A stretch of DNA of 64,000 bases from the NCBI RefSeq assembly GCF_901827155.1, contig NZ_LR594659.1, positions 5,102,501 through 5,166,500 on the forward strand. The letters are read 5' to 3'. The position numbers were made by a program, and so were the translations under genes. This document shows, in pieces, positions 37,977-47,865 of this stretch; within the stretch, counting starts at the first letter, position 1; each line of letters starts with the position of its first letter. A model generated the notes under the pieces. That model saw only the letters and a program-made list of their open reading frames with translations. It had not been told where the DNA came from and made no database searches. Origin of the DNA: Variovorax sp. PBL-H6. Lineage in GTDB: Bacteria; Pseudomonadota; Gammaproteobacteria; Burkholderiales; Burkholderiaceae_C.

Positions 37977-38924
37977 GTGATTCTGCGACACACCTTCGCC
38001 CCGCCCAACAACACCCGCCTGAGCCATCTCTGCGGGCCCCTGGACGCGCACCTGCGGCGCATCGAGGAGGCGCTGGACGTCAAGGTCGCGCACCGGCACG
38101 AGCAGTTCAAGGTCGAAGGCCACAAGGAAAACGCGCAGCGCGCAATGGCCGTGCTGCAGGCGCTCTACGAGATCGCCCAGCGCCCGATCGACGCGGCCGT
38201 GGTGCAGCTCACGCTCGCCGGCGACAGCACGCTCGGTGAGGCCGAGGATGGCGCCGCCAGGCTGGCCACCCGGCGTACCGACCTGCGCGCCCGCACGCCC
38301 AACCAGAGCGTGTACCTGCACAACATTGCCGAGCACGACATCACGCTGGGCATCGGTCCGGCAGGCACCGGCAAGACCTACCTGGCCGTGGCCAGCGCGG
38401 TCGATGCACTGGAACGCAGCGCGGTGCAGCGCATCGTGCTCACGCGACCGGCGGTGGAGGCCGGTGAGCGGCTCGGCTTTCTGCCCGGCGATCTGACGCA
38501 GAAGGTCGACCCCTACCTGCGTCCGCTGTACGACGCGCTCTACGACCTGATGGGCTTCGACCGCGTGCAGAAGGCTTTCGAGCGCAATGCGCTGGAGATC
38601 GCGCCGCTGGCCTTCATGCGCGGGCGCACGCTCAACAATGCCTTCGTGATCCTCGACGAGGCCCAGAACACCACGCCCGAGCAGATGAAGATGTTCCTCA
38701 CGCGCATCGGCTTCGGCGCCAAGGCAGTAGTCACGGGCGACGTCAGCCAGATCGACCTGCCCAAGGCGCAGCTGAGCGGCCTGATTGATGCGGAACGGGT
38801 GCTCAGGCGAGTGAACGGCATCGCGATCACGCATTTCACCAGTGCCGACGTGGTACGGCATCCGCTGGTGGCTCGCATCATCGATGCCTATGACGGCGCG
38901 CGCAAACGCGCCACGACGCGCTGA
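37977..38924 (+). CDS. ybeZ: PhoH family ATPase (PhoL/YbeZ type)
   Basis: A P-loop protein of about 315 residues. Walker [16 protein letters not shown], the [18 protein letters not shown] segment, Walker [23 protein letters not shown] and [12 protein letters not shown] are all present. YbeZ works with YbeY in rRNA maturation, and ybeY follows directly with a TGATG overlap. The GTG at 37977 gives the usual N-terminus ([20 protein letters not shown]). The in-frame ATG at 37941 would add 12 residues and overlap the divergent ruvA start. Confidence 0.93.
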   Translation: MILRHTFAPPNNTRLSHLCGPLDAHLRRIEEALDVKVAHRHEQFKVEGHKENAQRAMAVLQALYEIAQRPIDAAVVQLTLAGDSTLGEAEDGAARLATRRTDLRARTPNQSVYLHNIAEHDITLGIGPAGTGKTYLAVASAVDALERSAVQRIVLTRPAVEAGERLGFLPGDLTQKVDPYLRPLYDALYDLMGFDRVQKAFERNALEIAPLAFMRGRTLNNAFVILDEAQNTTPEQMKMFLTRIGFGAKAVVTGDVSQIDLPKAQLSGLIDAERVLRRVNGIAITHFTSADVVRHPLVARIIDAYDGARKRATTR

Positions 38925-39382
38925 TGGCGCTGGCCAGCTTGTCGCTGTCGCTCCAGTTCGCGCGCTTTCGCGAGGCGGCGCGTCACCGCACCGCATTGCC
39001 GCGGCACCGGGTCGCACGATGGATCCGGCACGCGCTCGAGGCCGACGGCGAGATCACGGTGCGCATCGTCGATGCCGAGGAAGGCCAGCAGCTCAACCGC
39101 GAGTTCCGTGGCAAGGACTACGCGACCAACGTGCTGACCTTCGACTATGCGCAGCGCCCGGTCGTCATGGCCGACCTGGTGCTGTGCGCACCGGTGGTCG
39201 CGCGCGAGGCGAAGGAGCAGCGAAAGACCCTGGCCGCGCACTACGCGCACCTGCTGGTGCACGGCACGCTGCATGCGCAGGGCTGGGACCACGAGACGGG
39301 CGAAGTGGACGCCGAGGCGATGGAGGCGCGCGAGATCGAGATCCTCGCCGGCCTCGGGATCAGGAACCCCTATCGCCTATGA
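38924..39382 (+). CDS. ybeY: rRNA maturation endonuclease YbeY
   Basis: A 152-residue metallo-endoribonuclease of 16S rRNA 3' processing and ribosome quality control. The zinc site is [15 protein letters not shown] (HGxLHxxGxDH) near residue 112, and [20 protein letters not shown] is the family's N-terminal block. It is coupled to the phoH-like gene. Its stop overlaps the dtd stop by six bases in convergent orientation. Confidence 0.96.
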   Translation: MALASLSLSLQFARFREAARHRTALPRHRVARWIRHALEADGEITVRIVDAEEGQQLNREFRGKDYATNVLTFDYAQRPVVMADLVLCAPVVAREAKEQRKTLAAHYAHLLVHGTLHAQGWDHETGEVDAEAMEAREIEILAGLGIRNPYRL

Positions 39383-39817
39383 AATCTGCAGCGGAATGGT
39401 GACCGGCCCGTCATTCACCAGGCGCACCTGCATGTCCGCGCCGAATTCCCCGGTGGCGACCACCGGATGCGCCGCCCGCGCCTGGGCGACGAAATACGTG
39501 TAGAGCCGCCGCCCCTCGTCGGGCGGCGCAGCCTGGGTGAAGCTGGGCCGGTTGCCCCCGCTGGCATCGGCCGCGAGCGTGAACTGGCTCACCACCAGCA
39601 GGCCGCCGCCCGTGTCCTGCACGCTGCGGTTCATCTTGCCGGCCTCGTCCGAAAAGATGCGCAGCTTGAGGATCTTCGCCAGCATCCGGTCCGCCTGCGC
39701 CTCGCCGTCGCCGCGTTCGGCGCACAGGAGCACCAGCAGCCCGGGCCCGATGGCGCCGACGGTGGCGCCCTCGATGTCGACACGCGCCTCGGCCACGCGC
39801 TGCAGCAGCGCCTTCAC
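39377..39817 (-). CDS. dtd: D-aminoacyl-tRNA deacylase
   Basis: A 146-residue DTD-fold enzyme that hydrolyses D-aminoacyl-tRNA. It starts (GTG) [20 protein letters not shown], and contains the active-site motif [21 protein letters not shown] and the cross-subunit Gly-cisPro motif [12 protein letters not shown] at the C-terminus. The GTG at 39817 forms a GTGA overlap with the stop of the upstream CDF gene. Confidence 0.95.
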   Translation of the reverse strand: MKALLQRVAEARVDIEGATVGAIGPGLLVLLCAERGDGEAQADRMLAKILKLRIFSDEAGKMNRSVQDTGGGLLVVSQFTLAADASGGNRPSFTQAAPPDEGRRLYTYFVAQARAAHPVVATGEFGADMQVRLVNDGPVTIPLQIS

Positions 39818-40758
39818 CGGGGCGTCTCCTCGATCCGCGTGGCGCGCGCCTCCATGCCCAGCGGCAGCAGCTGGATGGTCACGCGCAGCCCAGGCACGGC
39901 GTCCATCAGGGCCTGCTCGAGCGCGTCGCGCAGGTCCGCGGCGCGCTGCAGCGGCCACTCGCCGGGAACATGCATGTGCAGGTCGGCGAAGCGGCGCTGG
40001 CCGGCGCGGCGCGTGGCGATGTCGTCGAAGCGCAGCTGCCGGCCCTCGGGCACGCTGGCAGCGAAATGCTCCAGCGCGGCATGCAGGAGGGCCTGCGACT
40101 CGGGGTCGAGTGCCTCGTCCATCAGGCCCTGCGAGGAGCGCCAGACCAGCTTCACACCCTCGCGTGCGATGTTGAGCGCCACGCCGATCGCGAGGAACGG
40201 ATCGAGCCACAGCCAACCGGTCAGTCCGACCGCGACTATGCCTACCAGCACCCCGGCCGAGGTCCATACATCGGCCACGAGGTGTTTCGCATCGGCCTCG
40301 AGCGCAATGGAGCGATGGGTGCGCGCAGCGCGGAACAGCGCGAGGGCCAACGCCGCATTCAGCGCCGAGCTGAGTACCGACAGCGCCAGGCCCCAGCCCA
40401 GTTGCTGCAACGGCTCGGGCGAGAGCAGCCGCACGACCGCTGCCCACACGATGGCTGCGGCCGCGGCGATGATCAGGACGCCTTCGAAGCCGGAGGAGAA
40501 ATACTCGGCCTTGTGATGGCCGTAGGGATGGTCCGCATCGGCCGGGCGCGCCGCGATCGTCACCATCGCGAGCGCGAACATGGCGCTCGCAAGGTTGACG
40601 AAGGACTCCATCGCATCGGAGATGAGGCCCATGGAATTTGTCAGCCAGCCGGCCGCGCCCTTCAGCACGATGGTGGCCAACGCGACCGCGATCGAGATGC
40701 GCAGCAGCAGCTTCGGGCTCAACGCACCGGACGATGGAGAGGGAACCAGGGACGACAA
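39814..40758 (-). CDS. CDF cation efflux transporter, FieF-like
   Basis: A 314-residue CDF transporter, the second in this window. Helix 2 carries [20 protein letters not shown] and helix 5 [22 protein letters not shown], the two halves of the transport metal site. [17 protein letters not shown] is the typical loop, and the C-terminal cytoplasmic domain has [21 protein letters not shown]. There is no His-rich loop, unlike DmeF. Substrate is probably Zn or Fe by family; not determinable. Overlaps dtd by four bases. Confidence 0.92.
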   Translation of the reverse strand: MSSLVPSPSSGALSPKLLLRISIAVALATIVLKGAAGWLTNSMGLISDAMESFVNLASAMFALAMVTIAARPADADHPYGHHKAEYFSSGFEGVLIIAAAAAIVWAAVVRLLSPEPLQQLGWGLALSVLSSALNAALALALFRAARTHRSIALEADAKHLVADVWTSAGVLVGIVAVGLTGWLWLDPFLAIGVALNIAREGVKLVWRSSQGLMDEALDPESQALLHAALEHFAASVPEGRQLRFDDIATRRAGQRRFADLHMHVPGEWPLQRAADLRDALEQALMDAVPGLRVTIQLLPLGMEARATRIEETPR

Positions 40759-40870
40759 GAAGCACTCAGACAGGCGCCGCAGCGGGACGCCGATTATCAG
40801 GTTCAGCTGTGCGGGTCACGTCGTCACGTACCATCTTCTGGTCAATCGAGAACTATTGTTGCAGCACAAC

Positions 40871-41380
40871 ATGAACAAGATATGCCTTGCCACAATGCTT
40901 TGTGGCCTTCTCCTGTCCGGCGGCGGTGTGCTCGCACAGAGTACGCCCGCAGCACCCGCATCGCCTGCTGCACCGGGCATGACGTCCGCCGCTGCGGAGC
41001 ACGCGGGCATTCTCAAGTCCGTGCGCGGCAAGGTCCTGCTGCTGGGCGGCGACGGCAGCGCACGGCCGGCTCAGCCCGGTGATCCCATCGCGCCCATCGA
41101 CCGTCTCCAGACAGATGCCGACTCGGCCGCCAGCCTCGTGCTGCGCGATGGCACGACCATGGTGGTGGGGCCCTCGTCGCGGCTCGATCTGAAGCAGTTC
41201 CATTTCAATTCGACGACGCGCGATGGCGGGCTGCTGGTGTCGCTGCTGCGCGGCTCGCTGCGCATGGTCACCGGGCTGATCGGAAAGACGCAGCCCGATG
41301 CAGTGCGCGTGGAGACCCAGACTGCCACCATCGGCATTCGCGGTACCGACTTCATCGTCGAAGCGGACGTCGCACAGTAA
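40871..41380 (+). CDS. Secreted FecR-domain protein
   Basis: A 169-residue protein with a signal peptide (MNKICLATMLCGLLLSGGGVLAQ) and a single FecR domain: ILKSVRGKVLLLGG, GDPIAPIDRLQTDADSAASLVLRDGTTMVVGPSSRL and RVETQTATIGIRGTDF. There is no DNA-binding or anti-sigma part, so it is a stand-alone periplasmic FecR protein. Its TAA overlaps the ATG of the OmpA-like gene (TAATG). An upstream in-frame extension of 97 codons overlaps the CDF gene and was rejected. Confidence 0.87.
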   Translation: MNKICLATMLCGLLLSGGGVLAQSTPAAPASPAAPGMTSAAAEHAGILKSVRGKVLLLGGDGSARPAQPGDPIAPIDRLQTDADSAASLVLRDGTTMVVGPSSRLDLKQFHFNSTTRDGGLLVSLLRGSLRMVTGLIGKTQPDAVRVETQTATIGIRGTDFIVEADVAQ

Positions 41381-41988
41381 TGGTGTTTCGCCGCCCCGCC
41401 CTTCTCGCCGCCGCACTGTCGGGCGCGCTGCTCGCAGGCTGCGCTGCGCCATTCACGACGCGCGTGACCCTGCTGCCACAGGCAGACGGCTCGTCCTCGG
41501 CCGTGATCGTGCGGGCCAACAACGACGATGAACGGACGCTGTCCCAACCCTACCAGCGCGCCACCGCCAAGGCGCGAGGCGGACCGGTGATCGATCAGGT
41601 CGACGCAGCCCGGCTGCGGACCGAGCACGAGGTGCTCTTCGAAATGATGCCGGAGCCGGTGCTGAACTACACCGTGTACTTCGATATCGGCGGCCTGGTT
41701 CTCACCGGCTCCTCGCAGATCGCGATGAACGACGCCCTCAAGGCCGCGCTGGCGCGCAGCGGCGGCGAGATCGTGGTGACGGGGCATACCGACACGCTCG
41801 GTTCCTCAGTCCGCAACGACGAGCTGTCGCGGCGCCGCGCCGAGCAAGTCAGGCAGCTGTTCCTGGCGCAAGGCTTCCCAGCACATCGGATCGAGGTGGC
41901 GGGCCGCGGCGAGCGCGACCTGGCCATCCCGACGGCAGACGAGGTCGAAGAGCCGCGCAACCGTCGCGTGACCATCGACGTCCGCTAG
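41380..41988 (+). CDS. OmpA-family peptidoglycan-associated lipoprotein
   Basis: A 202-residue lipoprotein with lipobox LLAGC near residue 21 and an OmpA C-terminal domain (YTVYFDIGGLVLTGSSQIAM, VVTGHTDTLGSSVRNDELSR RRAEQVR, VAGRGERDLAIPT, EEPRNRRVTIDVR) that should bind peptidoglycan. It is coupled to the FecR-domain gene. Such pairs are often seen near adenylate cyclases with CHASE2 domains; none is present here. Confidence 0.9.
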   Translation: MVFRRPALLAAALSGALLAGCAAPFTTRVTLLPQADGSSSAVIVRANNDDERTLSQPYQRATAKARGGPVIDQVDAARLRTEHEVLFEMMPEPVLNYTVYFDIGGLVLTGSSQIAMNDALKAALARSGGEIVVTGHTDTLGSSVRNDELSRRRAEQVRQLFLAQGFPAHRIEVAGRGERDLAIPTADEVEEPRNRRVTIDVR

Positions 41989-42000
41989 GAACCGGGGCCG

Positions 42001-43233
42001 TCAGCTGAGCGTGACGCGGGCGAACTTGCGTTTGCCGACCTGCACGACGTAGGTGCCGGCGGCCAGCTTGAGCCCCTTGTCGCCGACCACGCTGGAGTCC
42101 ACGCGCACGCCGCCGCCGTCGATCAAACGGTTGCCTTCCGAAGTCGACGGCGCCAGGCCCGCCTGCTTGAGCAATTGCGCGATGCCCAGGGGGGCCCCCG
42201 ACAGCGAAACCTCCGGGATCTCGTCAGGCACGCCGCCCTTGCTGCGGTTGATGAAGTCCTGCTCCGCCGCTTCGGCCGCGGCCGCGCTGTGGAAGCGCGC
42301 GGTGATCTCCTTCGCCAGCGCCACCTTGGCGTCTTTCGGATTGCGGCCGCCATCGACCTCGGCCTTCAAGGCCGCGATCTCGGCCAGCGAGCGGAAAGAC
42401 AGCAGCATGTACCAGCGCCACATGAGCTCGTCCGAGATCGACAGTACCTTGGCGAACATGGTGTTGGCGTCTTCGCTGATGCCGATGTAGTTGTTCTTGC
42501 TTTTCGACATCTTCTCGACGCCGTCCAGTCCCTCCAGCAACGGCATCGTGAGAATGCACTGCGGCTCCTGGCCGTATTCCTGCTGCAGATGGCGGCCGAC
42601 CAGCAGGTTGAACTTCTGGTCGGTGCCCCCCAGCTCGAGGTCCGACTTGAGCGCTACGGAGTCGTAGCCCTGCATCAGCGGGTAGAGGAATTCATGCACC
42701 GAGATGGACTGGCCGGCCTTGAAGCGCTTGCTGAAGTCGTCGCGCTCCATCATGCGTGCCACCGTGTACTTCGCGGCGAGCTGGATCATGCCGCGCGCCC
42801 CCAACGGATCGCTCCACTCGGAGTTGTAGCGAATCTCGGTCTTCGACGGGTCCAGCACCAGGCTGGCCTGGCGATAGTACGTCTGCGCGTTGGCCTCGAT
42901 CTGCTCGCGCGAAAGCGGGGGCCGGGTGCTGTTGCGGCCTGAAGGATCGCCGATGGTCGTGGTGAAGTCGCCGATCAGGAAGATGACCGTATGGCCCAGG
43001 TCCTGCAGCTGCCGCATCTTGTTGAGCACCACCGTGTGGCCGATGTGAATGTCCGGGGCGGTCGGATCGAGGCCCAGCTTGATGCGCAAGGGCTGGCCTG
43101 TAGCCTCCGAGCGTTGGAGCTTCTTCACCCACTCGTCTTCGGGCAGCAGTTCGTCGGTGCCACGAAGTGAAATTTCGAGGGCTCGTCCTACACCTTCGGA
43201 CAGACTTGTGGTTGTAACAAAACCCGTTTTCAT
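42001..43233 (-). CDS. tyrS: Tyrosyl-tRNA synthetase
   Basis: A 410-residue class I synthetase. It has the HIGH motif in [19 protein letters not shown], the KMSKS motif in [17 protein letters not shown] and a C-terminal S4 RNA-binding domain ([21 protein letters not shown]). It is the TyrZ-like form common in proteobacteria. Start [20 protein letters not shown]. Divergent from the M23 peptidase gene with a 160-base gap. Confidence 0.97.
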   Translation of the reverse strand: MKTGFVTTTSLSEGVGRALEISLRGTDELLPEDEWVKKLQRSEATGQPLRIKLGLDPTAPDIHIGHTVVLNKMRQLQDLGHTVIFLIGDFTTTIGDPSGRNSTRPPLSREQIEANAQTYYRQASLVLDPSKTEIRYNSEWSDPLGARGMIQLAAKYTVARMMERDDFSKRFKAGQSISVHEFLYPLMQGYDSVALKSDLELGGTDQKFNLLVGRHLQQEYGQEPQCILTMPLLEGLDGVEKMSKSKNNYIGISEDANTMFAKVLSISDELMWRWYMLLSFRSLAEIAALKAEVDGGRNPKDAKVALAKEITARFHSAAAAEAAEQDFINRSKGGVPDEIPEVSLSGAPLGIAQLLKQAGLAPSTSEGNRLIDGGGVRVDSSVVGDKGLKLAAGTYVVQVGKRKFARVTLS

Positions 43234-43393
43234 GGCAAATTGCGGCAGTTTTTCGTATGTCCGAAGCTATACTTGCCCCGACTTTCTCAAGCGCCGGATT
43301 CTAAGCGGCGCTTTTTTCCGCTCCGCCCTGCCGCCCGTTCGACACGGCTTCTCGCAGCGCGGATTTGCAGAACCTGAGCTGGAATTCGCAGTT

Positions 43394-44743
43394 TTGATCA
43401 ACGGCATTTTGGCCGCCGAAGAAGCGCTTGCTTCGCGGCTGGCGCACACCTTTCGGACCTACCCGCGGCAGATCACGGCCGCCATCGCCGCCCTGCTGCT
43501 GTCTGCCGGCGGCGGTGCCTTCGCTGTCGCTTCGCTCGGCCCGGACGCGTCCGAACTGCCCGTCAAGCAGGTGTTCGAGGCTGTCAAGCCGCTCGCCTTC
43601 GAGAACCAGGTGGAGGCGCTCGACACCCACGGCTTCACCCTCTTCCGCACCGAGACCACGCGCTCGAGCGACACCGCCGAGGCGCTGCTGCGGCGCCTGG
43701 GCATCGCCGACGATGCCGCGGCCGCCTTCGTGCGCGGCAATCAGGAGGCGCGCATGGCGCTGCTCGGCCGCCCGGGCCGCACCGTCACGGCCGAAGCCAG
43801 CCAGGACAACACGCTGCAGAAGCTCAGCGCCCGCTGGATCCCCGACGGCGATGGTGCCTTCAAGCGCCTGGTGGTCGAAAAGGTCGGCAGCGGCTTCCGC
43901 GCCCACACCGAAATCGACGCCCTGGTGCCTGGCACACGGCTGGCCAGCGGCATCGTCCGCACCTCTCTCTTCGCCGCCACGGACGACGCGCGGATCCCCG
44001 ATTCGGTGGCCAGCCAGCTGGCCGACATCTTCTCCGGCGAAGTCGACTTCCGCTCGCTGCGCAAGGGCGACCGCTTCGCCGCCGTCTACGAGACCTTCGA
44101 AGCCGATGGCCAGACGCTGCGCAGCGGCCGCGTGCTGTCGGCAGAGTTCGAGAGCAACGGCAAGCTCCACCAGGCGCTGTGGTTTCAGGAGCCCGGGCAG
44201 AAGGGTGCCTACTACCGCCCGAACGGCGACAGTCTGCGCCGCGCCTACCTGAACTTCCCGGTCGAGTTCACACGCGTATCGAGCGGTTTCGCGACGCGCA
44301 TGCACCCGATCCTCAACACCTGGCGCCAGCACAACGGCGTGGACTACGCGGCACCGACCGGCACAGCGGTGCGCACCGTGGGCGATGGCACCGTGGAGTT
44401 CGCGGGTACGCAGAGCGGTTACGGCAACATCGTGATCGTGAACCACCGCAACAACCAGCAGACGGCGTATGCGCACCTCAGCCGCATCGACGTGAAGACC
44501 GGCCAAACCTTGACCCAGGGCCAGACGGTGGGCGCCGTCGGCTCGACCGGCTGGGCCACCGGCCCGCACCTGCATTTCGAATTCCGCATCAACGGCGAGT
44601 ACCACGATCCCGCAACGATTGCGCAGCAGGACGGCGGGGCGCCGATCTCTCCGGCTGCGCGACCTTCGTTCGACCGGCTGGCACTCGCCACGCGCACCGA
44701 GCTGGCCGCTGCCTTCTCCGTCGTCCAGGCCAGCGCCGATTAG
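43394..44743 (+). CDS. M23 family metallopeptidase, membrane-anchored cell-wall endopeptidase
   Basis: A 449-residue protein starting at TTG 43394 (LINGILAAEEALASR). It has an N-terminal membrane anchor (ITAAIAALLLSAGGGAFAVASL, residues about 28-50), a helical/LysM-like middle and a C-terminal LytM domain with the zinc residues in QHNGVDYAAPTG (HxxxD) and GPHLHFEFRI (HxH). It should cut peptidoglycan cross-links. No ATG is available near the conserved N-terminus, so the start is the least certain part. Seventeen bases separate it from anmK. Confidence 0.9.
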   Translation: MINGILAAEEALASRLAHTFRTYPRQITAAIAALLLSAGGGAFAVASLGPDASELPVKQVFEAVKPLAFENQVEALDTHGFTLFRTETTRSSDTAEALLRRLGIADDAAAAFVRGNQEARMALLGRPGRTVTAEASQDNTLQKLSARWIPDGDGAFKRLVVEKVGSGFRAHTEIDALVPGTRLASGIVRTSLFAATDDARIPDSVASQLADIFSGEVDFRSLRKGDRFAAVYETFEADGQTLRSGRVLSAEFESNGKLHQALWFQEPGQKGAYYRPNGDSLRRAYLNFPVEFTRVSSGFATRMHPILNTWRQHNGVDYAAPTGTAVRTVGDGTVEFAGTQSGYGNIVIVNHRNNQQTAYAHLSRIDVKTGQTLTQGQTVGAVGSTGWATGPHLHFEFRINGEYHDPATIAQQDGGAPISPAARPSFDRLALATRTELAAAFSVVQASAD

Positions 44744-44760
44744 GCGTTTCCCCCTCCGGC

Positions 44761-45876
44761 ATGGCTGAAGATCTCTTCATCGGCCTGATGTCCGGCACCT
44801 CGCTCGATGGTGTTGACGGCGTTCTGGCCGACTTCTCGGGCGGGCGCATCTCCGTGCGAGCCCATGCCACGGCGAGTTTCCCGGTTTCGCTGCGCGCCGA
44901 GCTGTTGGCGCTCAATTCCGTGGGCGGCGACAACGAATTGCACCGCGCCGCCCTGGCCGGCAACGGGCTCGCGCGCGTCTATTCCGAGGTGGTCCACCAA
45001 CTGCTCGCCGACACCGGCACATCGCCCGCGGCCGTGACAGCCATCGGTGCGCACGGGCAGACCGTGCGGCACCGGCCCGGCGAGTTCGACGATATCGGCT
45101 ACACCTTGCAGATCAACAACCCCTCGCTCGTTGCGGAGCTTACCGGCATCTGCGTGGTGGCCGATTTCCGCAGCCGCGACCTCGCGGCCGGCGGCCAGGG
45201 CGCGCCGCTGGTACCCGGCTTCCACCGAGCGCTGTTCGCGCGCGACGAGCAGGCCGTAGCGGTGCTCAACATTGGCGGCATCTCCAATCTGAGCCTGCTG
45301 CCTGCCGGCAGCGGCACGGTGCTGGGCTTCGACTGCGGCCCCGGCAATGCGCTGCTCGACCATTGGTGCCAGAGCCATCTTGGACAGCCCTTCGATACGG
45401 ATGGCCGCTGGGCCGCCACCGGCCGCGTGCTGCCCGACCTGCTCTCGCGCTGTCTCGCCGACCCCTACTTCGCCAAGCCACCGCCCAAGAGCACCGGCCG
45501 CGACCTGTTCAATCCCACCTGGCTAGTCGGGCGCCTGGCGGGCGCAGCCGGCGAGTCGGCCGATGTGCAGGCAACGCTGGCCGAGCTGACGGCCGTCGTG
45601 TGCGCCACCGAGCTGCAGCGCCATGGCAAAGACATCCGCCTGCTGATCATCTGCGGCGGCGGTGCGCTCAACGAGCACCTCATGGGGCGCCTGCGAGCCC
45701 TTCTGCCCACGGTCCAGGTGCTCTCCTCGGCCGAGCGCGGCCTGCCGCCTCAGCAAGTCGAGGCGGCCGCCTTCGCATGGCTGGCGCGCAGCACGGTCCG
45801 CCGGGAATCCGGCAACCTCGCGAGCGTGACGGGCGCACGCGGAGCCCGCGTGCTGGGCGCGATCTACCCGGCCTGA
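44761..45876 (+). CDS. anmK: Anhydro-N-acetylmuramic acid kinase
   Basis: A 371-residue kinase of peptidoglycan recycling that converts anhydroMurNAc to MurNAc-6-phosphate. It starts MAEDLFIGLMSGTSLDGVDG, with the ATP-binding MSGTSxDG loop, GAHGQTVRHRP, LNIGGISNLSLLP and DCGPGNALLDHW. Length and motifs are those of AnmK. Adjacent to the M23 endopeptidase gene, so wall turnover and recycling are encoded side by side. Confidence 0.96.
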   Translation: MAEDLFIGLMSGTSLDGVDGVLADFSGGRISVRAHATASFPVSLRAELLALNSVGGDNELHRAALAGNGLARVYSEVVHQLLADTGTSPAAVTAIGAHGQTVRHRPGEFDDIGYTLQINNPSLVAELTGICVVADFRSRDLAAGGQGAPLVPGFHRALFARDEQAVAVLNIGGISNLSLLPAGSGTVLGFDCGPGNALLDHWCQSHLGQPFDTDGRWAATGRVLPDLLSRCLADPYFAKPPPKSTGRDLFNPTWLVGRLAGAAGESADVQATLAELTAVVCATELQRHGKDIRLLIICGGGALNEHLMGRLRALLPTVQVLSSAERGLPPQQVEAAAFAWLARSTVRRESGNLASVTGARGARVLGAIYPA

Positions 45877-45886
45877 ATCGCCGCCG

Positions 45887-47305
45887 CTAGTGCTGGCCCG
45901 AAACTTCGGGTTGCTCGGGTTGGACGGCCCTCGCGTGCGGCGGCAGGTGCCAGAAGATCAGGGCCGAGGCCACCGTGATGAGCCCCATGCTCGAGAAGGT
46001 CGCCTGGAAGGCATGCAGCGTGGCCAGCGCATCGAGGCTGCCAAACACCTCGGTGTAACCTGCCAAGACCGCGCTGGCACCCGCGACACCCAGGCTCATC
46101 GCCAGCATCTGCACCATCGAGAGCAGGCTGTTTCCGCTGCTGGCCATGCCTTCATCGAGGTCGCGCAAGGTCACGGTGTTCATCGCGGTGAACTGCAGCG
46201 AATTGACGGCGCCGAAAGCCAGCAGCTGCAGGATGTGCAGCACCACCGGCTGCGACGGCGCGGCCAGGCCGAAGCTGGCCATCGTGAGCCCGACGAGCGC
46301 GGTATTGACCACCAGCACCCGGCGATAGCCGAAGCGGGTGATCAGCGGCGCGGCGGCCCGCTTCATCGCCATGCCGGCGAGTGCGATCGGCAGCATCATC
46401 AGCCCGGCGCGAAGCGGGGTGTAGCCCATCGAGACCTGCAGGAGCAGCGGAATGAGGAAGGGCATGCAGCTGCTGCCGAGGCGCGAGAACAAGTTGCCCA
46501 GCAGGCCGATGCTGAGCGTCGGAATGGAGAAGAGCGAAGGGGAAAAAAGCGGGTCTGGCCGACGGACCGCATGCAACCAATACGCAGTGATGCTGGCGAA
46601 GCCAAACACCAGCAGCAGCAGCACGCCTGCCTGGCGCAGGCCCAACCCTGAAACACCATCGAGTGCCAGCGAGACGGCAACCATGCCGAAGGCCAGCATG
46701 GCGTAGCCCACGCTGTCGAACGGCCGCTGCTGCACGGCCCGAAGGTCCGGCATCAGCCTGAGCGTGGCCAGGCACCCCGCCAGCCCCACCGGCACGTTGA
46801 TCAGGAAGATCCAGTGCCAGGAGGCGTACTGCACCAGCCAGCCACCCAGCGTGGGGCCGAGAAGCGGACCGATCAGCCCTGGAATCGCCACGAAGCTCAT
46901 GGCTGCCAGGAACTCCGCACGAGGCACCGTGCGCAGCAGCGCCAGCCGTCCCACCGGCAGCAGAAGCGCGCCGCCCAGGCCCTGGAGCACCCGAGCAGCC
47001 ACCAGCGGGCCGATGCTGCGCGACAACGCGCAGGCCACCGAGCCGAGCACGAACACCACGATGGCCGAGAAGAACACGCGCCGGGTCCCGAAGCGGTCGG
47101 CGATCCAGCCGGAGGCCGGGATCAGCATTGCCATCGTCAGCGAATAAGCCACCACCACCGACTGCATTCGCAGCGGGCTCTCTCCCAGGCTGGCGGCCAT
47201 GGCCGGCAGGGCGGTGTTGATGATGGTGGCGTCGAGCGTCTGCATGAAGAACCCGACGGCCACCAGCCACAGCAGGCTCTTGCGCATGGAAACAGGATTG
47301 CTCAT
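45887..47305 (-). CDS. MFS transporter, DHA2 (EmrB/MdtD-like) drug exporter
   Basis: A 472-residue major facilitator with about 14 helices. Motif A is SGWIADRFGTRRVFF, motif C-like IPGLIGPLLGPTLGGWL, and the N-terminus FFMQTLDATIINTALPAMA is the hallmark of the DHA2 family of proton-coupled multidrug exporters. Substrate unknown. The ATG at 47305 gives MSNPVSMRKSLL; a few codons further upstream are open. It is convergent with anmK and separated from erpA by a terminator. Confidence 0.92.
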   Translation of the reverse strand: MSNPVSMRKSLLWLVAVGFFMQTLDATIINTALPAMAASLGESPLRMQSVVVAYSLTMAMLIPASGWIADRFGTRRVFFSAIVVFVLGSVACALSRSIGPLVAARVLQGLGGALLLPVGRLALLRTVPRAEFLAAMSFVAIPGLIGPLLGPTLGGWLVQYASWHWIFLINVPVGLAGCLATLRLMPDLRAVQQRPFDSVGYAMLAFGMVAVSLALDGVSGLGLRQAGVLLLLVFGFASITAYWLHAVRRPDPLFSPSLFSIPTLSIGLLGNLFSRLGSSCMPFLIPLLLQVSMGYTPLRAGLMMLPIALAGMAMKRAAAPLITRFGYRRVLVVNTALVGLTMASFGLAAPSQPVVLHILQLLAFGAVNSLQFTAMNTVTLRDLDEGMASSGNSLLSMVQMLAMSLGVAGASAVLAGYTEVFGSLDALATLHAFQATFSSMGLITVASALIFWHLPPHARAVQPEQPEVSGQH

Positions 47306-47324
47306 GGGAAGAACGGCAAGCAGC

Positions 47325-47348
47325 AAAAAGCCGCCCGAAGGCGGCTCT
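47325..47348 (-). terminator. Intrinsic terminator of erpA
   Basis: On the minus strand AGAGCCGCCTTCGGGCGGCT is followed by TTTT. The 6-7-base-pair GC stem with TTCG-type loop and T tract is a canonical rho-independent terminator. It insulates erpA from the downstream MFS gene. Confidence 0.88.
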
Positions 47349-47367
47349 CTGTTGCGGGGTCAAGGCA

Positions 47368-47733
47368 TCAGGCCGAGAAGCTGGACCCGCAGCCGCAGGT
47401 GCTCGTGGCGTTCGGGTTCTTGATCACGAACTGGGCTCCCTGCAGATCTTCCTTGTAGTCGATCTCGGCGCCGACAAGGTACTGGTAGCTCATGGCATCG
47501 ATCAGCAGCGACACGCCGTTCTTGGTCATCGTCGTGTCGTCCTCGTTCACGATCTCGTCGAAGGTGAAGCCGTACTGAAAACCCGAGCAGCCACCGCCTT
47601 GGACGAAGACACGGAGCTTGAGGTCGGGATTGCCTTCTTCGGCGATCAGGTCGGCCACCTTGGCGGCCGCGCTGTCCGTGAAGACGATCGGTTCGGGCAT
47701 CTGGGTTTGAATGTTTTCGGCAACGGCGCTCAT
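47368..47733 (-). CDS. erpA: Iron-sulfur cluster insertion protein ErpA
   Basis: A 121-residue A-type Fe-S carrier. The three cluster cysteines are in [18 protein letters not shown] and [11 protein letters not shown] at the C-terminus. It delivers [4Fe-4S] clusters to essential apo-proteins. The ATG at 47733 gives [16 protein letters not shown]; the frame is open 40 codons further through the rpsI terminator, which was rejected. Confidence 0.95.
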   Translation of the reverse strand: MSAVAENIQTQMPEPIVFTDSAAAKVADLIAEEGNPDLKLRVFVQGGGCSGFQYGFTFDEIVNEDDTTMTKNGVSLLIDAMSYQYLVGAEIDYKEDLQGAQFVIKNPNATSTCGCGSSFSA

Positions 47734-47797
47734 AAGATAGAGAACTCCTGTGGAGGGGCCGAACGGAGCGGCCAACTCAAGAATGCTACTGCAATAA

Positions 47798-47827
47798 CCA
47801 AAAAACCGCCCGAAGGCGGTTTTTTGG
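47798..47827 (-). terminator. Intrinsic terminator of rplM-rpsI
   Basis: A perfect 13-base inverted repeat, CCAAAAAACCGCC and GGCGGTTTTTTGG around a CGAA loop, lies 38 bases after the rpsI stop. T and A runs flank the GC core on both sides, so it could terminate in either direction, but the only incoming transcript from coding context is rpsI. Confidence 0.92.
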
Positions 47828-47865
47828 CAGTACGGGCCATAAGCCCAAGGCAATCGGCGGACCGA

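Noticed and set aside
40580..40870. 97-codon N-terminal extension of the FecR-domain gene
   Set aside because: It overlaps the start of the CDF transporter on the other strand and would hide a clear signal peptide beginning at 40871.
43234..43393. Promoter for the M23 gene around TATACT near 43268
   Set aside because: A -10-like TATACT is visible but no -35 hexamer fits at 16-18 bases.
47325..47827. Two copies of CCGCCCGAAGGCGG considered as a dispersed repeat
   Set aside because: Both are hairpins with T tracts right after erpA and rpsI, so they are ordinary terminators of similar design.
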